DNA from: Dehalococcoidia bacterium
Lineage (GTDB): Bacteria; Chloroflexota; Dehalococcoidia; SM23-28-2
Reading direction: 5' to 3'
Length of the DNA stretch: 64,000 bases
Assembly: GCA_030615765.1 (NCBI GenBank)
Contig: JAUWYP010000001.1
Coordinates: forward strand, 124,001 to 188,000
Position 1 is the first letter of the stretch. Every line of letters starts with the position of its first letter. Made by a program: the position numbers and the translations under genes. A model generated the notes under the pieces. That model did not search any database. It saw only the letters and a list, made by a program, of their open reading frames with translations, and had not been told where the DNA came from. Shown here in pieces: positions 52,004 through 61,252 of the stretch.

Positions 52004-52941
52004 TCGTCCTCGCTCCGCCTTCGTCGCGACCGCCACACATTGTAGAACGCGGCATCGTACACGCGCCGCTTCTCAGCCTCGCTGACGTGGGTGTAGATCT
52101 GGGTGCTGCCTACGCTGGCGTGACCCAGGAGCTCCTGCACCACCCGCAGGTCGGCCCCACCGTTCAGCATATGGGTGGCGAAGGTGTGACGCAACAGGTG
52201 GGGGAACACCCGCTCGTCCAGGCCGGCCTTGAGGGCGCAACGGCGCACCATGATCTGCACCGCTCGCGCCGAGAGCCGGTCGCCGTGCCTATTGAGGAAG
52301 AAGGCCTTTTCATGGGGGCGCTGGACCAGGGCCGGCCGCCCTTCGTGCAGATAGCGCTGCAAGGCATCGGCCGCCGCCCGGCCCATAAGGGCGATGCGTT
52401 CCTTGTTGCCCTTGCCCAAAACTCGCACCTCCTGTTCGCTGATGTCCACGTCGTTGGTGTCCAGAGCCACCAGCTCGCTCAAGCGAACGCCAGCGGCGTA
52501 CAGGAGCTCCAGGATAGCCCGGTCGCGCAGGGCCTTGGGGCTATCGCCCTCCACTGCCCCCAGGATAGCGAGAACTTGCTTGGGCGAGAGGAAGCTGGGC
52601 AGACGACGCCCCTTCTTGGAGCTGTGCACGCCCGCCAGCGGGTCGTGCTCGATGTGGCCCTGGCGAACCAGGAAGCGATAGAAGGAGCGGATGGTGCTCA
52701 CCCTGCGGACGATGCTGGCCGAAGCCATCTTCTGCTCTCTCAGCCTGGCTAAATAGCCGCGCAGAAGATAGCGGTCGACGTCGCGGATGTCCCGACCGGC
52801 ATCCTCGGCATAGCGGAAGAAGGAACGGAGGTCGCTCTCATAGTTGCGCAGGGTGTAGGGCGACAGGTTGCGCTCAGCCTGAAGGAAGCGCAGGTAGGCC
52901 GGAAGCAGCTTCTCGGCGTCGGCCTCAAGCGGCTTCTCCAT
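52000..52941 (-). CDS. xerD: XerC/XerD-type tyrosine recombinase
   Basis: A 313-residue recombinase. The N-terminal SAM-like domain is EKLLPAYLRFLQAERNLSPY. The catalytic residues are Arg in AAGVRLSELVAL, His-x-x-Arg in HLLRHTFATHML, His in GHASVGSTQ and the nucleophile Tyr in IYTHVS. It probably resolves chromosome dimers. I chose ATG 52941, which follows the topA stop; the frame extends through the topA end with no family match. No integrase context (att site, phage genes) is present, so this is a housekeeping Xer. XerC versus XerD is not decidable. Confidence 0.9.
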   Translation of the reverse strand: MEKPLEADAEKLLPAYLRFLQAERNLSPYTLRNYESDLRSFFRYAEDAGRDIRDVDRYLLRGYLARLREQKMASASIVRRVSTIRSFYRFLVRQGHIEHDPLAGVHSSKKGRRLPSFLSPKQVLAILGAVEGDSPKALRDRAILELLYAAGVRLSELVALDTNDVDISEQEVRVLGKGNKERIALMGRAAADALQRYLHEGRPALVQRPHEKAFFLNRHGDRLSARAVQIMVRRCALKAGLDERVFPHLLRHTFATHMLNGGADLRVVQELLGHASVGSTQIYTHVSEAEKRRVYDAAFYNVWRSRRRRSEDE

Positions 52942-52957
52942 ATTGGCCTTGCCTAAA

Positions 52958-55249
52958 CTATCGCTGGCCTGCTGGCAGGCCCGTTGTCGCAGGCGCCTCC
53001 TGCGGCGCTTGGCCTCGCCAGCGGCACTGGCTACAGCGGGCGCGATTCTCGCCAGCGGCCAGTAGCAGACCGCCGCACTCAGGGCAGGGCGTGGGCAACG
53101 GACGAGTCCAGGTGGTGAACTGGCACGAAGGGTAGTCGGCGCAGCCGTAGAAGACACGACCGCGGCGGCTGCGCTTCTCGACGATGTCGCCGCCGCACAG
53201 GGGACAGCGAGCACCGGTCTTCACTAGAAGGGGTCGTGTGCCCTGGCACTGAGGATAGCGGGAGCAGGCCAGGAAGGGCCCATAGCGGCCCCGCTTGGCG
53301 ACCATGGGAGAGCCACACTGGGGGCAGGCCTCCTCGGTGGCAGGCAAAGGCTCTCCTTCATCTTCCACCGGCCGAGTGTTTCGACACTGGGGATAGCCAG
53401 AGCAGGCCACAAAGCGACCCCGCCTGCCCCAGCGAATGACCATCGGCCGGCCGCATTGGGCGCACATCTCGCCTGTCTCCTGGCGAGCCACCGGCGCTTC
53501 GCTGGCGATGGCCAGGGCTTTCATCAGGGGGGCGTAGAAGTCCTGCACCACCGGTTGCCAGGACCTCTCGCCGCGGGCGATCTCGTCCAGTTCGTCCTCC
53601 ATCTCAGCGGTGAAGTTCACGTCCACGATGTCGGGGAAGTAGGTGGTGAGCAGATCGTTGACCACGAACCCCAGCTCCTGCGGCCGCAGGCGACCATTCT
53701 GCTTCTCTACGTAGCCTCGCCCCTGGACGGTGGCTATGATCGGCGCGTAGGTGCTGGGGCGGCCGATACCCTTCTCCTCCAGGGTCCTGACCAGGGTGCC
53801 CTCGGTGTAGCGAGGAGGCGGTTCGGTGAAGTGCTGCTCAGGGAAAAGCTCCAGCAGACGGAGCAGGTCGCCCGCCGCCAGCTCGGGCAGCGGGTTCTTG
53901 CCCAGGTCTTCCTCCTCCTCGCCTTCCTCTCTTGCCTCGGTGTAGAGGTGACGGTAGCCAGGGAATGCAAGCTGGGTATTGACGGCCCGAAAGAGGTAGT
54001 CATCGCGGCCGCGGCCGGGCCGGGCCTCGATGTCCACGGTGGTGACGTCATAGAGGGCGTCGGCCATCTGGCTGGCCACCATTCGTTGCCAGATCAGGGT
54101 ATACAGACGCTCCTGGTCGCGGTTGAGGTAGCGCCGAACCCTCTCCGGCTCGCGATAAGTGGAAGTGGGGCGGATGGCCTCATGGGCCTCCTGCGCTCGC
54201 TTCACCCTCTTCTTGTATACGCGGGGCGAGGCAGGCAGGTAGGGCTGGCCGAACTTCTCCCGGATATAGGCCCGCGTCTCCCGCCTGGCCGAATCGGCCA
54301 CCTGAGTGGAGTCGGTGCGCATGTAGGTGATGAGCCCTACCTGGCCTTCGTCGCCGATGGCCAGCCCCTCGTATAGCTGCTGGGCGATGCGCATCGTCCT
54401 CTGGGCGGTGAAGCCCAGGCGCCGGGCGGCCTCCTGCTGGAGGGTGCTGGTGATGAAGGGCGGCGAGGGTCGCCGCGCCTGTTTCTTCTTCTGGACGGCG
54501 GCCACACTGTAGGCCGCCGACTGGAGAAGGCTGACCAGGCGATCGGCCTCGCTCTGGCTGGCGATCTCCAGCTTCTTCCGCTTGCCAACCAACCCCGTGA
54601 GCTTGGCACGGAAGCTCTGGGGATCATCCGCCTTCGATAGCTGAGCCTCGATGCTCCAGTATTCCTTGGGCACGAAGTCCTGGACTTCCCTCTCCCGTTC
54701 CACCACCAGGCGCAGGGCCACCGACTGCACCCTCCCTGCCGAAAGGCCACGCGCTACCTTCTTCCAGAGAAGAGGGCTCAGGTTGTAGCCGACCAGACGG
54801 TCGAGGATGCGGCGAGCCTGCTGGGCCTGCACCAGCTGCATATCGATGGCGCGGGGATGGCGGAACGCGGCCCGCACGGCCTGGGGGGTGATCTCGTGGA
54901 AGACCACCCGCCGCGGGGAGGCCTCGTCCAGGCCGATCGCCTGTACCAGGTGCCAGGCGATGGCTTCGCCCTCGCGGTCGGGGTCGGTAGCCAGGAAGAC
55001 GGCCTGCGCTCTCTTGCTGGCGGCGGCTATCTCGTCCACGACCCGCTGTTTCTCCTTGGGAACGATGTAGTAGGGATCGAAGCCGTGTTTGACATCCACC
55101 CCCAGGGCCGATTTGGGCAGGTCGCGCACGTGGCCAATGGAGGCCTTCACCTCGTACTGGCGGCCGAGGATGTTGGCCACGGTGCGAGCCTTGGCGGGCG
55201 ATTCGACCACCACCAGGCTCTTGCTGCCTCTTTTTGCCACGGGAGTCAT
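52958..55249 (-). CDS. topA: DNA topoisomerase I TopA
   Basis: A 763-residue type IA topoisomerase. The TOPRIM start is VVVESPAKARTVANILG, DPDREGEAIAWH lies at residues 89-100, and the catalytic Tyr is in GLITYMRTDSTQVADSAR. At least three C-terminal zinc ribbons follow (CAQCGRPMVIRWGRRG and repeats, then CPLCGG and CPECGG). It relaxes negative supercoils. It overlaps dprA by 4 bp upstream and is followed after 16 bp by the Xer recombinase, a common gene order. Confidence 0.97.
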   Translation of the reverse strand: MTPVAKRGSKSLVVVESPAKARTVANILGRQYEVKASIGHVRDLPKSALGVDVKHGFDPYYIVPKEKQRVVDEIAAASKRAQAVFLATDPDREGEAIAWHLVQAIGLDEASPRRVVFHEITPQAVRAAFRHPRAIDMQLVQAQQARRILDRLVGYNLSPLLWKKVARGLSAGRVQSVALRLVVEREREVQDFVPKEYWSIEAQLSKADDPQSFRAKLTGLVGKRKKLEIASQSEADRLVSLLQSAAYSVAAVQKKKQARRPSPPFITSTLQQEAARRLGFTAQRTMRIAQQLYEGLAIGDEGQVGLITYMRTDSTQVADSARRETRAYIREKFGQPYLPASPRVYKKRVKRAQEAHEAIRPTSTYREPERVRRYLNRDQERLYTLIWQRMVASQMADALYDVTTVDIEARPGRGRDDYLFRAVNTQLAFPGYRHLYTEAREEGEEEEDLGKNPLPELAAGDLLRLLELFPEQHFTEPPPRYTEGTLVRTLEEKGIGRPSTYAPIIATVQGRGYVEKQNGRLRPQELGFVVNDLLTTYFPDIVDVNFTAEMEDELDEIARGERSWQPVVQDFYAPLMKALAIASEAPVARQETGEMCAQCGRPMVIRWGRRGRFVACSGYPQCRNTRPVEDEGEPLPATEEACPQCGSPMVAKRGRYGPFLACSRYPQCQGTRPLLVKTGARCPLCGGDIVEKRSRRGRVFYGCADYPSCQFTTWTRPLPTPCPECGGLLLAAGENRARCSQCRWRGQAPQEAPATTGLPAGQR

Positions 55250-56364
55250 GTTCCGTAGACGGCGCCAGCCTCGCGGGTACGCACGTAGCTCATTGGGCCC
55301 ATCTGGCGCACCAAGCCCTTCAGCTCCAGCATGGCCAGAGCGCTGCTCACGGCTGCGATGGGCAGGCCGCTGCGACGGCGCACCTCATCGATATGGATGG
55401 GATCTGTAGAGATATGACGCAGGAGGAGTTCTTCCGTATCGCTGGCGGGGACAAGCTCCTTCATCTCCATCTGCTGGGGCACCATCGTCAGGTTCAGCTC
55501 CTCCAGGATGTCCTCAACGCTCTGCACCAGCTTGGCCCCTTCCTGGATGAGGCGATGGGTGCCGCGGCTCTGAGCGGAGAAGACGCTGCCGGGGACGGCG
55601 AACACCTCCCGATTCTGCTCCAGGGCCAGGCTGGCGGTGATCAGGGCGCCGCTCTTCAGGTCGCCCTCCACCACCAGCACGCCCAGACTGAGGCCGGACA
55701 TGATGCGATTGCGCCGGGGGAAGTACTGGCCCTGCGGCTGGATGCCCAGGGGGTAGTCGCTCACCAGGGCCCCCCGCTCGCGGATCTCCTGGGCCAGCTT
55801 GAGGTGCTCCGGCGGATAGACGATATCCAGGCCGCAGGCCATCACGGCGATCGTCCTGCCGCCGCTATCCAGGGCGGCTCGATGAGCTATGGAATCGATG
55901 CCCCTGGCCAGGCCGCTGACGATGGTCACCCGCTGGGCGGCAATGTCGGCGGCCAGATGCTCGGCCACCTGACGACCGTAGGGAGTGGGGCGGCGGGTGC
56001 CCACCACCGCCAGCGCCCACTCGTCGGCCTCGGTCAGCTCACCCCGCAGGTAGAAGACGGGGGGAAGGTCGTAGATCTCCTTGAGGCGTGGCGGATAGAC
56101 GGGGTCGTTCCAGGTGATGGCCTGCACGCCGTAACGGGCCAGGCGCTCCATCTCCTCCTCAGGGGAGACCTTGGGGCGCTGGGCGACGATAGCCGTCGCC
56201 GTCTTCTCATCCAGGCCTGCGGCGCGCAGCTCGGCGGGGGAGGCCGTCCAGGCGTTCTCCAGGCGGCCGAAGTGCTTCTCCAGGAGCGAATAGCGCACGC
56301 GGCCGATGCCGGGTATGCGGCTGAATGCCACCCAGTATTGAATGTCGTTCGTTTGGCCCGCCAT
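55246..56364 (-). CDS. dprA: DNA processing protein DprA
   Basis: A 372-residue DprA/Smf. The N-terminal helix-hairpin-helix-like segment RIPGIGRVRYSLLEKHFG is followed by the Rossmann core AVVGTRRPTPYGRQVA, VSGLARGIDSIAHRAAL and FPRRNRIMSGLSLGVLVVEG. A C-terminal winged helix (HIDEVRRRSGLPIAAVSSAL) ends it. It loads RecA on incoming single-stranded DNA in natural transformation. I chose ATG 56364; the frame upstream to 56499 is unconserved. It heads the dprA-topA-xer-aroQ-pepP run. Confidence 0.92.
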   Translation of the reverse strand: MAGQTNDIQYWVAFSRIPGIGRVRYSLLEKHFGRLENAWTASPAELRAAGLDEKTATAIVAQRPKVSPEEEMERLARYGVQAITWNDPVYPPRLKEIYDLPPVFYLRGELTEADEWALAVVGTRRPTPYGRQVAEHLAADIAAQRVTIVSGLARGIDSIAHRAALDSGGRTIAVMACGLDIVYPPEHLKLAQEIRERGALVSDYPLGIQPQGQYFPRRNRIMSGLSLGVLVVEGDLKSGALITASLALEQNREVFAVPGSVFSAQSRGTHRLIQEGAKLVQSVEDILEELNLTMVPQQMEMKELVPASDTEELLLRHISTDPIHIDEVRRRSGLPIAAVSSALAMLELKGLVRQMGPMSYVRTREAGAVYGT

Positions 56365-56475
56365 GAGCGGCACAATTGTAGCACGGGCCTGGAGAGAAGA
56401 CAAAGGAGAAGGAGCGCCCCTCACTCCGGCGATAGTACACCCAGAGGACAAGGCAAGAGGAAAACGTGGGGACAA

Positions 56476-56500
56476 CATGGGGAAAAGCCGTGGCCCCATG
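56476..56500. repeat. CATGGGG / CCCCATG inverted repeat
   Basis: A perfect 7-bp inverted repeat in the 203-bp gap (56365-56567) between dprA and the HExxH protein. Nothing else is recognisable in that gap. Confidence 0.35.
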
Positions 56501-56567
56501 GGGCTAGTTCGAGCCCGTAGCCTCGAACACGCCTACCGAAGCCACCGCCTCGGCTCTGCAAGACCCG

Positions 56568-58568
<2,001 letters not shown>

Positions 58569-58690
58569 CTGGAGCAGCCACGCAATCGAACATCGCGGCG
58601 GCTCAATGCCACGTTCTCCAGGCCAGCGTATCCCCTATGATACAGCAGGGACAGGGATTGTCAAGCGTGTGGAGAACGAGCGCTGTGGAA

Positions 58691-59983
58691 TTACTTCCCG
58701 CCGTTGCCGCCGTTGTCGGGCGGGGGAGGCTCCTCCTTGATCACCCGCAGGCGCTTGATGCGGCGGCCGCTGACGGAGAGGACCCGCACGACCAAGCCGT
58801 CCACCCTGATCTCCTCGCCGACGGAGGGCATCTTGCCCAGATGGTTGAACACGAAGCCGCCCACGGTGTCGAAGTCGCCCTCCTCCACCTGAATGCCGAA
58901 CAGCTCCTGGAGGGCATCGATGCTCACCCGGGCGTCCAGGATGGCCTCGCTCTCGCTGACCCGCTGGATGGGCTCCTCTTCCACATCGAACTCGTCGGCG
59001 ATCTCCCCGACGATCTCTTCGATGAGGTCCTCGATGGTGACCAGGCCGGCGGTGCCGCCGTATTCGTCCACCACGATGGCTATGGACAGCTTGTTGCGCC
59101 GCATCTCGGTCAACAGCTCATCCACCTTCTTGCTCTCCGGGACGAAATACGGTGGGCGAGCCGCGGCCTTGACGTCGGTCTCCTTGGCACCGTTGGCCAG
59201 ATGGTCCAGCGCGTCGCGGGCGTAGACGACGCCGACAATGTTGTCGATGGTGTCGTCGAAGACGGGGATGCGGCTGTATCCCCGCTCGACGATGGCGCGA
59301 GCGACGTCCTCGAAGGTACTGTCACTAGGCACGGCCACAATATCGATACGGGGCACCATGATCTCGCGAGCGGTGGTGTCCTCCAAAGCCATGACCCTGC
59401 GGATCATCTGCCTCTCGTCCTTGTCGATCCGGCCTACGCTCTCCTCCATCTCCAGCAGGCGCAACAGCTCCTCCCTCTCGTCCAGGGGTTCGATACTCTC
59501 TACGCCCAGCCTGCGCCAGCGCAGGAGGGCACGCGCCGGCATGTCCAAGACGGCAGAGGGCAAGCGGAGAAGGAGCCTAACCAAATTGACAAAGGGGGAG
59601 AGATAGACCGCCCACTTCTGGGGATTGCGGGAGACCATCAGTCGCGGTACGGCCTGGATCACGGCGAGGCTAGCGAGGGCAACAAAGAAGGTGACGGTCA
59701 GGACGGCCCAGTTCAGGCCGACCTCGGTCAAGACGATATAGACGACAATAGCAGTGCTGCCAACGAGAGCGAGGTTGCGAGCGAGGGCCAGGGATGCGTA
59801 GACGGTGTGTCTTTCCTGGAGATAGCGCGTCAGGATCTGCGACCGCGATGCTCCCTTTCCAGCAAGCAGGCGCAGGCGAGCGCGATTGCTGGAGACGACC
59901 GCGGCCTCCGCCGCCGTCACCAGGGCCAGCAGCACAACGGCGGCTACCAGCAGCACCACCCCAGGCCAGCTACTAGTCTCCAC
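58691..59983 (-). CDS. CNNM/CorC-type membrane protein with CBS domains (HlyC/CorC family)
   Basis: A 430-residue protein. Four N-terminal membrane helices form a DUF21/CNNM domain (to about residue 145). Two CBS domains follow, starting IMVPRIDIVAVPSDSTFEDV and ending SIAIVVDEYGGTAGLVT. A C-terminal CorC/HlyC transporter-associated domain (about 325-415) includes VGGFVFNHLGKMP. The family is linked to magnesium or cobalt efflux and resistance; the ion is not settled. It overlaps the upstream acyltransferase gene by 11 bp. Confidence 0.9.
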   Translation of the reverse strand: METSSWPGVVLLVAAVVLLALVTAAEAAVVSSNRARLRLLAGKGASRSQILTRYLQERHTVYASLALARNLALVGSTAIVVYIVLTEVGLNWAVLTVTFFVALASLAVIQAVPRLMVSRNPQKWAVYLSPFVNLVRLLLRLPSAVLDMPARALLRWRRLGVESIEPLDEREELLRLLEMEESVGRIDKDERQMIRRVMALEDTTAREIMVPRIDIVAVPSDSTFEDVARAIVERGYSRIPVFDDTIDNIVGVVYARDALDHLANGAKETDVKAAARPPYFVPESKKVDELLTEMRRNKLSIAIVVDEYGGTAGLVTIEDLIEEIVGEIADEFDVEEEPIQRVSESEAILDARVSIDALQELFGIQVEEGDFDTVGGFVFNHLGKMPSVGEEIRVDGLVVRVLSVSGRRIKRLRVIKEEPPPPDNGGNGGK

Positions 59984-60854
59984 GCTCTCTTCCTGCCCTC
60001 CCCTTTCGGCGAGACCGGCGCTTGCGCCGAATGCGAGCCGGAACTCCCGCCGCCACCGTATTCGGCGGCACGTCCCGGTTCACCACCGAGCCGGCGCCGG
60101 TAGAGGCACCCTCGCCCACTCGCACCGGCGCCACCAGCATCGTATCGCTGCCGATGAAGGCTCCCCGGTCGATGGTCGTGCGGTGCTTGCTCACGCCGTC
60201 GAAGTTGCAGGTGACCGTCCCCGCCCCGATGTTCACCTCGTCGCCCACCTGGGCATCGCCCACATAGCCGAAGTGACCCATCTTGGCACCGGGCCCCAGG
60301 CGGGACTTCTTCACCTCAGCGAAGTTCCCTACGTGTACGCCCCTGGCCAGGTAGGTCCCCGACCGTAGGTGGCTGAAGGGCCCCACAGCCACGTCGCTCT
60401 CCAGCACTGCTCCTTCCACCACCGAGGCCACGATCTGACAGCGGTCGCCGATAGCGGAGTCGCTGACCACGCTGTTCGGGCCGATCTGGCAACCCTTGCC
60501 GATGCGAGTGCGACCGGAGATGACAGTATTGGGATGGATGACGGTCTCGGCCCCCACGCTGACGCTATCCTCGATGTAGGTGGTGGCCGGGTCAACGATG
60601 GTAACCCCTGCCAGCATCAGCCTCTGGCAGAGACGCTGTCGCAGCAGAGCCTGGGCCCGCGGGCGCGATAGGGCCTCGACCACCCTCTCCCTGGCTGCTG
60701 CATAGCCGTCCTGGGCGATGGCCTGCTTAAGCTGGGCCCGCAACGAGGGCGTAAGCTCCAGGCCCAGCTCTGTGGCTAGCCTCTTGACCTGAAGCCCCAG
60801 CCGAATCGCCTCGCCCGAGGGATGTGTCGTCGCTGTCCTTGCTCTTGTCATCAC
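59973..60854 (-). CDS. GlmU-like left-handed beta-helix acyltransferase without pyrophosphorylase domain
   Basis: A 293-residue protein. After about 75 helical residues, the body is a left-handed beta-helix of hexapeptide repeats closely following the GlmU acetyltransferase domain: HVGNFAEVKKSRLG, KMGHFGYVGDAQVGDEVNIG (His in the catalytic position), AGTVTCNFDGVSKHRTTID and GSDTMLVAPVRVG. The N-terminal uridylyltransferase domain of bifunctional GlmU is absent. It may acetylate glucosamine-1-phosphate, with the pyrophosphorylase encoded elsewhere. The C-terminus is very basic. Confidence 0.82.
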   Translation of the reverse strand: MMTRARTATTHPSGEAIRLGLQVKRLATELGLELTPSLRAQLKQAIAQDGYAAARERVVEALSRPRAQALLRQRLCQRLMLAGVTIVDPATTYIEDSVSVGAETVIHPNTVISGRTRIGKGCQIGPNSVVSDSAIGDRCQIVASVVEGAVLESDVAVGPFSHLRSGTYLARGVHVGNFAEVKKSRLGPGAKMGHFGYVGDAQVGDEVNIGAGTVTCNFDGVSKHRTTIDRGAFIGSDTMLVAPVRVGEGASTGAGSVVNRDVPPNTVAAGVPARIRRKRRSRRKGRAGRERGD

Positions 60855-61166
60855 CTGCTCAAAGGGGGAAGTCCTATACTAACCACGAAAAAGGCACGGC
60901 GGAGTGAAGATGCCACGATAGGCGTGGGCTAGCGGGGACGCGTGGGGTCTGACAGGGGAGAGCGTCGAGAGGTTTGGGCGGAGCAAGTAGCGAGCCGCAA
61001 GGACTAGGTTTGTCGCCTGACGGCGGGTCGTCTTCTTCAGCGTCCAATAAAACTACAACCTTCTTTACTGCTACGCCGCTGCCACTCTCATCCCATCGGC
61101 AACGGCGCCACACTCTCTTATAATACTAGCCATAAGCCCCCAGGCTGTCAAGGCGTATGCTTCCCA

Positions 61167-61182
61167 CCTGCCCGCTGGCAGG
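61167..61182. repeat. CCTGCC-cgct-GGCAGG inverted repeat
   Basis: A perfect 6-bp stem with a 4-base loop, ten bases before the alaS -10 box. It is of the same core type as the repeats at 41682 and 49394. Confidence 0.5.
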
Positions 61183-61191
61183 CAGGCGTGC

Positions 61192-61197
61192 TATAAT
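61192..61197 (+). promoter_or_regulatory. Extended -10 promoter of alaS
   Basis: TATAAT preceded by TGC (an extended -10 element), with no good -35 box. The predicted start near 61204 gives a leader of about 49 nt. Confidence 0.5.
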
Positions 61198-61219
61198 CCA
61201 CTCACGCCTCCCTAGACAG

Positions 61220-61248
61220 GCTTGCCTTGTCGGCAGGCGGGCGTTTTT
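61220..61248 (+). terminator. Terminator-like hairpin in the alaS leader
   Basis: GCTTGCC (61220-61226) and GGCAGGC (61232-61238) pair over 7 bp with one G-U pair, followed after five bases by TTTTT (61244-61248), which ends four bases before the alaS ATG. It could attenuate alaS transcription, or be only a copy of the repeat family. Confidence 0.35.
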
Positions 61249-61252
61249 CAAT

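Larger units (their letters stand above)
60855..61252. other. 398-bp divergent intergenic region before alaS
   Basis: Between the GlmU-like gene (minus) and alaS (plus). It holds TATAAT at 61119-61124 and 61192-61197, two CTGCC/GGCAG-type hairpins, and a T-tract close to the alaS start. Bases 60880-61110 show no gene and no RNA family that I can name. Confidence 0.5.

Noticed and set aside
52000-52941. Integrase of a mobile element
   Set aside because: The tyrosine recombinase lies in a housekeeping operon with topA and aroQ; no attachment repeats or phage genes are near, and tRNA-Phe is 43 kb away.
52942-53214. N-terminal extension of the Xer recombinase into topA
   Set aside because: It overlaps the conserved zinc-ribbon end of topA in another frame and has no recombinase features.
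61204-61252. T-box riboswitch before alaS
   Set aside because: The leader is too short and the conserved T-box sequence and specifier loop are absent.
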